From Parietaria judaica (Eukaryota > Streptophyta > Magnoliopsida > Rosales > Urticaceae): a DNA stretch of 64,000 bases. The notes below the pieces were generated by a model. It was not told the DNA's origin. It was given only the letters and a program-made list of their open reading frames with translations, and ran no database searches. Within the stretch, counting starts at the first letter, position 1; each line of letters opens with the position of its first letter. Of the stretch, positions 22,001-33,344 are shown in pieces. The position numbers were made by a program, and so were the translations under genes. The stretch covers positions 8,984,001-9,048,000 of the forward strand of contig OX940864.1 of the NCBI GenBank assembly GCA_954871525.1, read 5' to 3'.

Positions 22001-24205
22001 ATCCCCCACATAAATAAAATTGACAGATCACTCTTGACAACACCTGACTCAGGTAACAGAGTTCGGCAGTCAAATCCTGCATAGGATAGGTAGGTGTAAC
22101 CCTTTGAACCTTCCCTTGTGAAAATATATTTCCTTACTTGGTGATCAGTAGACGCGATGTCTTTGAACTGTTCGACCGTTAGTGTAAGTGAGAATATACC
22201 TCACACAGAATTCTCCTTAGATAGATTCAGTTCTCACTATTGTGTTCGTTCATGGTCATGAACACCATCTGGTTCTGCGAGAGTTTACGGAACTTGCGCC
22301 CTTTACAATTCCGTTGAAGCGACCCCACTTCACTCTAACATAGGTGATCTTACTAAAAGTAAACTATGCTCCGTTCGGTTATCATTTACCGACGTGTAAG
22401 AATCATTAAAAGCTTTCTATTAGCTTATCCTTAACCGTACATATATCACTGTTTTACATCATAGGAATGGACTGGGGTGTAACCCCCACAGTGATCCGTT
22501 AAAGTCTTACAGCTACGTTGTCCCATTGAACCTAGTTCTTGGGATCTCCAGTCAGCTAGGTTGGGTTTCCACTGTAAAACTTAATTTTTCAATGGGCTTA
22601 AGTCACATTCCTTTGATGATTTCACAACCAACTCTCACTTTTACCCTTTTGGGTAGTGGATCCACAACATTATCATTTGATTCACATGATCAATTATGAT
22701 AATTTTCTTTGAGAGTAGTTGTCTAACGACATTAAGTCTATGACATATATGTCTAGACTTACCATTATGAAATGGTTTTACGCTCTTTTAATTGCATACT
22801 AAATTTCATAGTCGATACAAATTATAGACGCGGTTTTTGCCATTTCAAAATATCTTCCAAATATTTTCTTAGCCATTCGGCTTTATTGCCGTATTTGTCT
22901 AAGACAATATAAAGATTCCATTGTGAATCTCTTACGTTTATTTAGAAACTTTCCACATCCGATTCCAATTACACTACAAGAGTTAATTCTTAGTTCATCG
23001 ATGCAATGTACAATCCTCAAACTCACATACAACACCTTAATGTGAAGCAAATATTTTCTAGTAAATGCCCCCACATTTCCAGGTATTAATTGGAATTCAA
23101 TGTTCACAAACCTTTGAACTTCTCAATTTTATCTCGTGATAAGTAGAGTCCGGCATTATTGCCATATACATTATGCACATATGCATGTACGTCATTTGAG
23201 CGCTTCTAGCCTCGTTGACGATTAGAATAACATCTTAAAATTGAAACCACAATTTCAATTAAACGTACATGTACCTTGATCGATAATCAAGTGTACCTCA
23301 ACATAATATAATTTATCGGACTGTTTCAATAATTTTCTAGGCGCGAGCAAACAAGTTTTGGCGCAGGCACAAACAGAAACACGGCCAAAACTAGATAATT
23401 ACTTTTGCGTGTGGGCACAACGAAACTTGCGCACCAACAAACAGAAGAACACCAAGGATCAAAGAGGAATTTCTTCTTTATATTTTTTTTTTCAATGATT
23501 TTGGAAACCATAGAATTTCTTTCAAGAAATCATTTACATTTTTCTTATAATTCTCTTTCATTTAGAAAATTACCAACTTAGAATTAAAATCGCAATTTCA
23601 ATTCAATGCTTTACGTGTAGTACCTCGATCAATAATCGGGTGTACTACATGATCATATTATTTTTCATAAAATAATTTCTCACTTTATACAAAAATCATA
23701 CTACTGACTTTTCACATTTATGTACCTCGATCATTTATCGGGTGTACTACGTGAACATATTATTTTTCCATATAATAAATTCACTACATGCATGTAATTA
23801 CTACGAGCATATATAATCAATTATCATAAGGAAACTAACCGCTTCCGCATAGAGGATAAATTTCAAATCCAAATACATGCTATTTAAAATGAGAACTTAT
23901 TCTCTATCATATAGCACTTCATCGAAGTCTAAATATAAGCATTAACATATAACAATTTTAATTACTGCATGCATAACGATAACGAAAGAATTACACACGT
24001 CAATAAATAAACATTCCTTGAATGATCAATCATAGAGAAATTGAAAGCTGAATAGGTAAAATAAATTAATACCACAAACCCACCATTAAATTCTCACTCA
24101 ATTAACCGTTTAAAATATATATATATATATATATATATATAGCAATATAAAAAAATGGATGTCATTACCCACTGCCCAAGTAAAGATAAGAACGTCTTTT
24201 ACGTA
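22001..24205 (-). other. Non-coding internal region of the LARD
   Basis: No ORF above background on either strand. It includes conserved-looking blocks such as ACCCCCACAGTGATCCGTTAAAG and ACCTAGTTCTTGGGATCTCC. Three ~30-bp blocks of the form TGTACCTCGATCA.TAATCGGGTGTACTAC recur between 23270 and 23760. (TA)n lies at about 24117-24141. I infer packaging or dimerisation sequence rather than genes. Confidence 0.7.
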
Positions 24206-24210
24206 CATAC

Positions 24211-24308
24211 TATTAGCGTATATATATATATAATATATTAATCTGGCTGTATCTATAAATATCAATCATCTATTCAATAATAATATTATGAGAGTAATTT
24301 CCCTATTA
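24211..24308 (+). repeat. 5' LTR of copia II (98 bp)
   Basis: Contains (TA)n, a TATA-like CTATAAATAT and ends CCCTATTA directly at the primer site. Matches 31756-31859 almost exactly. Confidence 0.92.
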
Positions 24309-24491
24309 TGGTATCAGAGCAAAACAGGGTAGGTCGTGCACCTTGAACCCTAAACTGTTGAGCCCCTTTTCGCCGCCGTCACATCTCTCAACCCGTGTGT
24401 TTTTTTTTCGACCACCTTCAGGTCTCTGCAAACCAGCGCCGCCGCGGCAATCAGATTCAGTCGCCGTAATTCACGTCTCAAGGTGCCCGAC

Positions 24492-27400
24492 ATGAGCAGT
24501 GCCACATCTCCGGAGTCCGTCGTAAATCCAATCATGCCGTCCGCTTCTGACCCCGCTTCGCATCTTATTGCAATCAACATCTCCGCCCAAGCTCCGCTGA
24601 AATTGACGGCAACAAATTATTCGGTCTGGCGCCTCCAGTTTAACTCTCTTCTCATTGGGTACGATCTCATTGGCTATGTCGATGGAACGAAACCATGCCC
24701 TCCCAAAGATCATCATCAGACCTTGGAATATGCTCTTTGGATTCGACAGGATGATGAGGCCGAACCTAGTAACGAGCGCGCGTTGGCGTTCCTCAAGCGC
24801 TACGAGAATCAGTCACGCCGAACCTGATTTTCAGAAGATAACTTGTTGTCGTTTTTCTTCTTTAATGTTATTTAAAGCTTCATGTCGTTTTCACTATGTG
24901 GGTATTTTGATGTTAGTTTTATTTGGCTGTCGTTTTTTTTATTAAACCCACTATAGAAACACACTTTTGTGACTCTGGTAGGCAGCGAATGAATTGGAAT
25001 GAAAACCCTAGAAAATTCCCCAAATTCTGTGTGTTCTTGAGGACCCGAAATTGGATGCCCGAAACCCGTCGATTTGTGCAAAAATCTACACGTATCGGAA
25101 GAGCTCGGATTGGCATTCGTGAGCGAATCAACAACCCGTGCTTGTTCAAGTTCTCCGCTGCATCAGTTTTGGTATCAGAGCTTCGACGATCTTGGAGCAT
25201 GCCGACACGATGTGATTCTCGTCGGCGACACCGCGAGGAAGCCGGGAGGCTTGAACCGGTGGAGATAATGATAGAAAGGTTAGCACAACGTATTTGTACT
25301 GCCGTGAGTGAACATAAAAAGAAGGAAAATCGATTTTCCAGGCGAAGAGGAGAGAAGCTTGACGAAAATGGCAGAAGACGAGCTTCAAATTCGTTCAAAC
25401 CAGAATTTTCAATTCTGCGCACGCCAAGTGTTCGACGAAATGTCGAAGTGCACAAAACAGCCTACAACACACCCTTATGCGTGCCCACAGCTCCCCGACA
25501 CACCCCCATCAGTGACGCTACACCCCAACGCACACTCATCAGCGCCATAACGGCCGAACATGTGCCCATTGGTGCCTTGATGCTCCGACAAGCCCCAATA
25601 GACTCCACAAAGCCACAACGCCGAACCCCAGCACCATGCTACACCCAAGCTGCTGTCTATGATAGCCACAATGCACAGCCCCACACGCAGAAGCTCCATA
25701 GTCTTCTCAACATGCCATGGAGCCCGAGACAAACGCTTTGCAATGCACAAACAACCCGGAAAATCTTAACACACGACAAGTGTTTGAGGGAAGACGTTGG
25801 TGACCCTCCAAGTCAATTTTGGCTCCTTTTTAAGGAGGCGGAGTTTGACGACCCCGTACACGACCCTCTAAGTAATTTTTGGTTCTTATTCGAGGAGTCG
25901 GAGCCAAGAATCCCCGAGTACAAAGATCCAAAGTACGGCGAGACCGTTCGCGTCGGGATGGAGAACGCCGAAGGCCCCCACAATGAGCCCGTGTATGATT
26001 TGTACGACAACCAGGGGCGGACACAGGATTACATGTCGGGGGTGGCAAACTATTCACTAAATGAACTATTCTTAATTTTTTTAACTAATTTATATAAAAA
26101 ATAAACAGCTTGTTAACACTCTCTAATTAAATAGTGATTTATCAAATCATGTCGCACTGAATTAAAAAAAAAAAGAGAATACATATTATTTTCTAATTAT
26201 ACATACACGTTGATAGTTATATGAAGAAAACAAAAGGAAATATATCGACTTTACAAATTATAATTGTAAATAAGGTAATACTACGGGTCACGGGGTGTAT
26301 AAAATGTTAGATAGAAGATTAAATCCTGTTTATTTTTATTAGATTGAAGCTCTGAGCATAAAAATAAAAATCTTCATATATGACTAAAATGAAAGTGTAA
26401 AAAAGTAGATAAAAAAACATAATAAAATATAAGAAAACTAAGATGCGTGGGAGTAAGAGGTAAGAAATATAAGAAATGTCTGTTTCTTCCCTAAAAAAAA
26501 TGTCTCTGTGATTGAGGCGTGGGAGTAATTTACTGTTTTTCATTAAAATATTAATATACAATACTCTGATTGTACAATGAGGAATCGAAGTAAAGCTGGG
26601 GAATGGGGAGTGGGGCCTAGGGGTGACAATAGCAAGGGAAAGAAAGAGATAGATATAGTCACTTTTCATTTTTTTTTATCTCAAATATCAATATATCATA
26701 TATATATAGAGAAAATTCCATAAATGTGGGGGTGACATCAGCCACCCCCAATTGTACATGGGTCCGCCCTTGACGACAACGGTGTATACGACGAGCCCGT
26801 ATTCGATGAGGTAGAGTACGCCAAGCCCGTGTACGACAAACCGGAGTATGCTCAAGTCGTTTACGACAACCCCGTGTATGACGAGGAAGATTACACTGAA
26901 GCCATCTATAACGAGGCTTTGTACGATGATTTCTTGTATGCCAAGGAATTAGATGGCAAAGCGGAGGACGAAGAGGAGAATGACGAGAGTGAGACAAGCA
27001 TGTCCCTCATAGTTTGTGAGCCGTGTTCGTACCCAACGGGGAGGGTCGAGGTTTCTTTGGTGCCGAGTAAGGCCACCGAGGCGATCACACCGAACAAATC
27101 AAGCAAGTTTCGAACATGTGGTGATCTTTTTGAACCGACTTCCAAAGGGACGAAGCAGCCCAATGTGGTTTTGATGTTGGTCCCGGATGAGCTAGTTAAC
27201 AATCTGCCCGAAGAACCACCCGTTGAGATACCCGACGAGGTACTTGGCAAGCGACGCAGAGAGCCGACTAAGGAGCTTGAAGACGAGCTACACGATGAGC
27301 CACCTGACAAGCCGCCCGATGTGGTCATCAAGAAACTCAGCCGCGGTGAGCCACCTGAACCACCCAACGGAGTGCATCTGAATTCGGGGACGAATTCTTT

Positions 27401-30400
27401 CCATCCCGGAGAGAATGATGAGGCCGAACCTAGTAATGAGCGCGCGTTGGCGTTCCTCAAGCGCTACGAGAATCAGTCACGCCGAACCTGATTTTCAGAA
27501 GATAACTTGTTGTCGTTTTCCTTCTTTAATGTTATTTAAAGCTTCATGTCGTTTTCACTATGTGGGTATTTTGATGTTAGTTTTATTTGGCTGTCGTTTT
27601 TTTTTATTAAACCCACTATAGAAACACACTTTTGTGACTCTGGTAGGCAGCGAATGAATTGGAATGAAAACCCTAGAAAATTCCCCAAATTCTGTGTGTT
27701 CTTGAGGACCCGAAAGTGGATGCCCGAAACCCGTCGATTTGTGCGAAAATCTACAGGTATCGGAAGAGCTCGTATTGGCATTCGTGAGCGAATCAACAAC
27801 CCGTGCTTGTTCAAGTTCTCCGCTGCATCACAGGACCAACTTCTGTTGAACGCCATTATCGGGTCCATCTCTGCTGACATCGTTCCTTTCATTGCTTCTT
27901 CAAAATCATCCCGTGATGCGTGGATCATTTTAGAGAAGACGTACGCCTCTCCTTCGCGGGGTCGAATTATGCAACTTCGTGCCGCTCTCAACAACCTACA
28001 CAAAGGAGAGAAAACCATCACACAATATATGCAAGACATCAAGACGATCATCGACACTCTTGCCCTCATGAATCAATCCATAGATTTTGACGATCTTTCC
28101 ATTCAGATTTTACTAGGCCTTGGACCTTCGTATATGGCTATCTCCAACGCCCTCCAAGCTCGTGAGACTCCGATAACTTTTGAGGAATTGTTTGAAAAAT
28201 TACTAAATTACGAGGCACAACTGCAACTCTCAGGACCAACATCACCACAAGATTCTCCTCCGACAGCTTACGCAGCTCAATTTTCAACCGGCTTTAACCG
28301 TCATCAACGGCCCAAGAATCCTCGACACCAGTATTCGTCCCCCCCGACGCAGCACAAACAGTCTTTCCGATCGACACCACATTGGTCTCCTCGACCAACC
28401 TCTACGAACAACCCTAGGTATCTTGGAAAATGTCAAGTGTGCGGAACAGTTGGTCACTCGGCTCGGCAATGTCCACTTGTTCCATCTTCCACTTGGGTTA
28501 ATCTTCCACCCCCAACGCCACGTGCGCCTCGACCCTTTTCGGATTCTCATTCTCGTCCAGCTGCATTTTACTCTTCTGCTCCGCATCCAAGTGAGTGGAT
28601 TGTTGACTCTGGCGCCAACAATCACATTACTTTGGATCTCGCCAATCTATCTGAACACACGCCTTACACGACATCTGACAATGTGGTCATCGGTGATGGT
28701 AAACAACTTCTCATTGATGCTATTGGTTCTTTATGTCTTCCAGGATCATCTCGTATGTTGTCTCTCAAGTCGGTTTTGCACGTACCTGATATGTCGGTGA
28801 ACTTGGTCTCGGTCTATAAGTTATGTAATACTAATCCCGTGTTCGTGCAATTCTTTGATTCTTATTTTCAGGTGCTGGACCGTCTCACTGGGGAAACACT
28901 CGTAACGGGACAACATAAAAATGGTGTCTACACATGGCCGTCCACAATCACACCTTCACATCCAGAATCACCATCTCAAGCTTTCCACACCACCACTCCT
29001 TCCGCCACCGAGTCCTTAGACGTTTGGCACTCTCGTCTAGGCCATCCCTCCACTAGGATTTTACAGCAATCATTGTCAGCTTTGAATATTTCATTTTCCA
29101 ATCATCAGTTTCTTCAATTTTCTTGTACCTCTTGCCAAATCAATAAAAGTCACAAGTTACCTTTTACTACTTCCACTGTTACTTCATCGGCTCCTCTTGA
29201 TGTCATATTTTCAGATGTGTGGATTTCGCCGATTTACTCCATGGATGGCTATAAATATTATGTAATTTTTGTTGACCATTTCACTAAGTATGTATGGCTT
29301 TATCCTCTTCGCAAAAAATCTGATGTCGCAAACACATTTGTCACTTTCAAAAATCTTGTTGAAAAATACTTTTCCACCTCAATAAGAACATTATTTTCTG
29401 ATAATGGCGGAGAATACACAATTCTACGTTCTTTTCTCTCAAGTAATGGCATATCTCACCTTACCACTCCTCCGCACACACCTGAACACAACGGGTACTC
29501 TGAAAGAAGACATAGGCATATTGTTGAAACCGGTCTCACTTTACTCCATAACGCCTCAATTCCTTTGACCTTTTGGCCTTTTGCCTTTGCCACTGCTACA
29601 TATCTCATAAATCGTATGCCTAAACGAAACCTCTCATTCTTATCATTATTCACTAAATTATTCAATCGTTCACCTAATATGTCCAAACTTCGGGTATTCG
29701 GTTGTTTGTGTTTTCCTTGGCTTCGGCCATATACGTCCCACAAATTAGAGCCAAAATCTACTGCGTGTTCCTTTCTTGGATACTCTTCTACTCAAAGTGC
29801 ATTCCTCTGTTATGACATGACAACACAAAAAATATATGTCTCCCGCCACGTTCAATTTATTGAACATGAGTTTCCCTTCAAAACACTTCCTCTCTCCAAA
29901 ACCTCACCTGTGGTTCAGCCTTTGGTAGATGCTCCATTATTTTTCCCGATTCAGGTGCCCCAGCACACAAGTCCAGCACCGGAAACCGTCACGACATCAA
30001 GCAATCCTTCAGGCGCCAGTAGACCGACAAGTGCACCACTTTTAGATGCTCATTTGCATGATTCTCAATCATCGCCAGATGACTTGGTCCCGTCTTCTAG
30101 TGGCCAGGCGCAGGTGTCTTCTTCGCACCATATGATCACCCGCTCAAAGAATTCGGTGGTCAAGCCAAATCCGAAGTATGGACTCGCCACGACTGTTTTA
30201 GCAGACACAACGCCTCACTCTGTCAAACAAGCTCTTAAAAGCCCCACTTGGATTGAGGCCATGAAAACAGAATATGATGCACTAATTAGAAACTGCACTT
30301 GGACCCTTGTCCCTCCTTCTCCGACACGGAATCTTGTAGGATGTAAATGGGTTTTTCGCATAAAGCGTAATCCTGATGGTTCTATCGATCGCTATAAAGC

Positions 30401-31748
30401 CCGTCTCGTAGAGAAAGGCTTTCACCAACGCCCCGGGGTTGACTTCCATGAGACATTTAGTCCGGTTGTCAATCCAGTCACTGTTCGCACAGTCCTTAGC
30501 ATCGCAGTTCATCGTGGTTGGCTTATCCGTCAACTCGATGTCAACAATGCATTTCTAAATGGCACTCTCACCGAAGAAGTCTATATGGAGCAACCTCCAG
30601 GTATGCGTGATTCAACACACCCACATCATGTATGTCGCTTACAAAAAGCCATCTACGGTCTTAAACAAGCACCTCGAGCTTGGTATAATGAACTTCGTCG
30701 GTTTTTGGGCACCCTTGGTTTTATTACATCTCGTGCGGACACCTCTCTCTTTGTATTATCCAGTGGTTCCGACATCATATATTTCCTCGTCTATGTAGAT
30801 GATCTTATTGTCACAGGCAGCAACAATTCTCTTATCGAAGATATTATACGGAAGCTTGATGCGACCTTCTCTACCAAAGACCTTGGTCCTTTGTCCTTTT
30901 TTTGTGGCATCGAAGTGATACCATCACCCACTGGTCTCATTCTTTCTCAGCAGAAATATGTCGTTGATCTTTTAAGCAAACACAACATGCTTGATTCCAA
31001 GCCGGTTTCTACTCCTCTTGCTGTTGGCACATGTCTTTCTGCTCATGATCATGCTCCTCCTGTCAATGCAACCGTATATCGCCAAGTAGTTGGTGGCCTA
31101 CAACACCTACGCATGACTCGTCCAGACATAACATTCGCTGTCAACAAACTTTCCCAATTCATGCACTCTCCATCTGAACACCACTGGGGGGCTGTCAAGA
31201 GACTGATGCGATACCTTAACGGTACTCGTCATTTCGGAATTCGTCTCCTTGCTAACTCGCCACTCTCACTTCATGGATTCTCTGATGCAGATTGGGGCGG
31301 TAATGTTGATGATCGAACTTCCACCGGTGCCTATGTCCTCTTTCTTGGTGCTAATCCTATCTCATGGAATTCCACGAAACAACACACGGTTGCTCGCTCC
31401 TCTACTGAAGCAGAATATCGCGCTATTGCTGCAGCAACTGCCGAGATTCGATGGGTTCAATCTTTGCTCCAAGACATTCATCTCTTACCGAGCAACTCCA
31501 TTCCCACGGTGTATTCAGACAATCTTGGAGCTACTTACCTAAGTGCAAACCCTGTGTTCCACTCTCGCATGAAACATCTGGCTATGGATTATCACTTCGT
31601 TCGTGAGTTAGTCCAGTCTTCAGAGCTTCGAGTCGTTCATGTTTCTGCGAAAGACCAACTCGCCGACGCCTTAACTAAACCGTTGACACGACCAAGACTA
31701 CTTGATATTTGTAACAAGATTGGTGTTACTGTTAGTACACCATCTTGA
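24492..31748 (+). CDS. Copia II gag-pol polyprotein, split by one insertion but otherwise open
   Basis: ATG at 24492 opens gag (MSSATSPES; LTATNYSVWRLQFNSLLIG). The frame reaches 24751, is broken by the LTR element at 24752-27830, and resumes in phase at 27836, ending TGA at 31748: about 1,390 codons without a stop. Motifs: gag LLLNAIIGS and YMQDIKTI; zinc knuckle CQVCGTVGHSARQC (~28435); protease WIVDSGANNHI (~28594); GAG-pre-integrase WHSRLGHPS with CTSCQINK; integrase FSDVW, DNGGEY (~29400), HNGYSERRH; RT GCKWVFRIKRN, QLDVNNAFLNG, LVYVDDLIVTG (~30790); RNase H FSDADWGG and SSTEAEYRAIAA. KARLVEKGF departs from the usual KARLVAKGF. As it stands gag terminates early inside the inserted LTR. 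Confidence 0.9.
24752..25165 (+). repeat. 5' LTR of the non-autonomous element
   Basis: Matches 27416-27830 nearly base for base. Its first 75 bp add an artificial tail, ending RYENQSRRT-stop, to the copia II gag frame. Confidence 0.92.
25199..27491 (+). pseudogene. YD-rich ORF of the non-autonomous LTR element, split by hAT
   Basis: ATG at 25199 (MPTRCDSRRRHREEAG) lies just after the primer site; the earlier in-frame ATG is in the LTR. The frame is open to 26011, resumes in phase at 26781 after the hAT element, and stops at 27491 inside the 3' LTR: 507 codons in all. The N terminus resembles gypsy gag starts (basic R-rich then IERLAQRI). The middle is an acidic tyrosine repeat with units such as EPVYD, KPVYDKPEYAQ and NPVYDEEDYTEA. 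The C-terminal third is rich in PPDEPP-type acidic proline motifs and SGTNSFHPGEND, like the tail of some gypsy polyproteins. No zinc knuckle or enzyme motif is visible. I read it as a gag/pol deletion derivative kept open. Confidence 0.65.
26012..26772. mobile_element. Non-autonomous hAT element (TSD ACGACAAC)
   Basis: Inverted ends CAGGGGCGGACACAGG and CAAGGGCGGACCCATG (the second read on the minus strand), with an inner GGGGGTGGC on both sides. The exact 8-bp duplication ACGACAAC (26004-26011, 26773-26780) is diagnostic of hAT. The interior is AT-rich with no transposase. The minus ORF at 26319-26669 has no domain. Removing the element plus one TSD copy rejoins the surrounding ORF in frame. 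Confidence 0.92.
27416..27830 (+). repeat. 3' LTR of the non-autonomous element
   Basis: Near-identical partner of 24752-25165; supplies the last ~25 codons and stop of the internal ORF. Confidence 0.92.
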
Positions 31749-31755
31749 GGGGGCA

Positions 31756-31859
31756 TATTAGCGTGTATATATATATATATATAATATATTAATCTTGCTG
31801 TATCTATAAATATCAATCATCTATTCAATAATAATATTATGAGAGTAATTTCCCTATTA
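31756..31859 (+). repeat. 3' LTR of copia II (104 bp)
   Basis: Begins TATTAGCGTG after the polypurine tract and ends TCCCTATTA before CATAC. The extra length relative to the 5' copy is in the TA repeat. Confidence 0.92.
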
Positions 31860-31953
31860 CATACCATATATATCATATATTTTATTGCGAGATTAATTAA
31901 ATCACGTAAATTACTCCAATAATAAATGGGGTGTTTACCTCGATGGACTGCCA

Positions 31954-32253
31954 TTAAATCTCAGTAATGACAATGTGACATTTACTGCGTTTCAGAAAGG
32001 AGACCAACGATCGCACGACGAAGCGCTTGAACAACGTGAACAGACGCGCCGTCGCGATCTGAGACCGAGGATCCTGTTCCAACCAATGATGGAGCTCCTG
32101 AAGTTTTTCATGCGCATCTCTGCGTGTGCCGACTAGAATCTCCGCCAAACCGCAGCATTCGTCGATCAATCTACAACCATGAATACTTTCCTTGTTCTGA
32201 TCTGTAAGTTCCGCCATTGACAACACCATTGTTCTTCGGTGATGCAACTCCAT
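31954..32253 (-). CDS. Possible captured gene fragment inside the LARD
   Basis: A 99-codon ORF (starts MELHHRRTMVLSMAEL; contains RLIDECCGLAEILVG and LQELHHWLEQDP; ends KCHIVITEI) lies in the otherwise non-coding LARD interior, on the element's sense strand. Its local GC is higher than its surroundings. A plausible splice acceptor (TTTTTGCAG on the minus strand, ~32320) lies upstream. I do not recognise the family. It may be an exon of a host gene captured by the element, or a remnant of the element's own coding region. Confidence 0.35.
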   Translation of the reverse strand: MELHHRRTMVLSMAELTDQNKESIHGCRLIDECCGLAEILVGTRRDAHEKLQELHHWLEQDPRSQIATARLFTLFKRFVVRSLVSFLKRSKCHIVITEI

Positions 32254-32604
32254 CTCCTTTGGCGAGCTGGTGACAAATCCTCTGGAAAAATATCTATCTC
32301 TTTTCTAATTTTAATTTTATCTGCAAAAAGAAAATATCAAACATAGTGACAGAAACATAAATTAGAATTTTGCCAAATTATGTATTGCTATCTTTCTCTG
32401 TTTTTCCGTATAGAAAATTTCTTTTTATTTTCTCATCCTCTGATCTGCAAAACAAAACAGAATAAGAGACGAATCATAGAGCAACGTATAGATCTTTCTG
32501 TTTATTCATTAATAGCTTCTGCTTCGTACGTCTTTCACTGTATCTTCAATCTGCATGTTCCATTTCTCGTGATCATCAAAAATCAAGTAATCAAGCTTTA
32601 AGAT

Positions 32605-33339
32605 TGTAAGGTATAATTCTATATATGATGATAATATATGAGAAACGAATAATAACAAAACAGTAGCGAGTAGATTCGAAATACATATCTAGGTGTTCTT
32701 GGCTTTGAAGAGCATCGGCTTGTAGCTTTGATCCGATCATGTGTTCTTGATCCTGTAAAATAGAAAAAAATAGTAAGCGGTTCCCGAGACGCGTTGGACG
32801 CTCTCCTTAAAGCTTGATTCGCCTCTACGTGCTTGATGTTTGTTAGGCGATAGCTTCCCAGGATATAACGGGACGACCGAGAACTCCGTAGCACTTCGAA
32901 GTTCATCGGCGAACTGAACCTTCTTGAACTCCGTTACCGAAAGACTCACGACATAAAACGATGGGAAGCATAAAAATTTGAGTTTGCGGAATGAAAAACC
33001 GGGAAGCAAACTCATAGTTTCTAGAGAGATTTCGGAAAGTAATTTCGATTGTGGTGTGTCGAAATGGGTCGAGGTCACCTCAATATATAGATGCGGGAAG
33101 GAGACAAAGAATTGATTGTCAATCAATTCTATAACGGCTACTAATAAATTGCAATTAATCCGTAACGTAATAAATTGAATTCAATATTCATAACGGTTAT
33201 AATCAATATAGCTGTTTTACGTAACGTTTTAACATCGGAACAAATCCCGGTAATTGGATAGACCGTTCGTCATGAGTGTTCGACATTTCGACCCGCTCGA
33301 CGCTATCTTAATTTTATTTAACTGCAATTATTTCCAACA
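32605..33339 (-). repeat. 5' LTR of the LARD
   Basis: Partner of 21263-22000 with few differences, including a 3-bp gap in CCTCCTCTACG versus CCTCTACG. Followed by AATCT. Confidence 0.92.
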
Positions 33340-33344
33340 AATCT

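Larger units (their letters stand above)
24752..27830 (+). mobile_element. Non-autonomous LTR element inside copia II gag (TSD CAGGA)
   Basis: LTRs of 414 bp (24752-25165) and 415 bp (27416-27830) run TGATGAGGCC...CGCTGCATCA and are almost identical. CAGGA is duplicated at 24747-24751 and 27831-27835. A tRNA-iMet site TGGTATCAGAGC starts at 25170, and a purine-rich CCCGGAGAGAA precedes the 3' LTR. No integrase, RT or RNase H is present, so it must move in trans. The interior codes for one long ORF broken by a hAT element. Gag-like N-terminal sequence and the primer site suggest derivation from a chromovirus-type gypsy element (inference). Confidence 0.9.
24211..31859 (+). mobile_element. Copia LTR retrotransposon II with ~100-bp LTRs (TSD CATAC)
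   Basis: LTRs of 98 bp (24211-24308) and 104 bp (31756-31859) start TATTAGCG and end CCCTATTA; they differ by one substitution pair and (TA)n length. CATAC is duplicated at 24206-24210 and 31860-31864. The tRNA-iMet primer site TGGTATCAGAGC (24309-24320) abuts the LTR, and a polypurine tract TTGAGGGGGCA (31745-31755) precedes the 3' LTR. The termini are TA...TA, not TG...CA. Gag-pol is open throughout apart from one foreign LTR element inserted at 24752-27830. LTR identity points to a young insertion into the LARD. Confidence 0.93.
21263..33339 (-). mobile_element. LARD-like LTR retrotransposon (TSD AATCT), host of a nested stack
   Basis: LTRs of 738 bp (21263-22000) and 735 bp (32605-33339), differing at only a few sites, have TGTAAGG...TTCCAACA ends on the plus strand. 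AATCT is duplicated at 21258-21262 and 33340-33344. A minus-strand polypurine tract (GTGGGGGAT) lies at 22001-22009 beside the left LTR, which makes that the 3' LTR. After removing the copia element at 24211-31859, the internal region is only ~2.9 kb and has no gag or pol. It is thus a large retrotransposon derivative needing proteins in trans. I could not identify its primer site; TGGTATCAGAGC is absent next to the 5' LTR. Confidence 0.9.

Noticed and set aside
24923..25198. Upstream extension of the YD-rich ORF into the 5' LTR
   Set aside because: The segment is LTR DNA before the primer site; the MPTRCDS start after the primer site matches gag-type starts better.
27546..27835. Apparent N terminus of a 1,400-codon copia ORF
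   Set aside because: The first ~96 codons read through the 3' LTR of the inserted element; the true copia II start is at 24492.
27536..28069. 177-codon minus ORF and other antisense ORFs across copia II
   Set aside because: Shadows of the plus-strand polyprotein and LTR.
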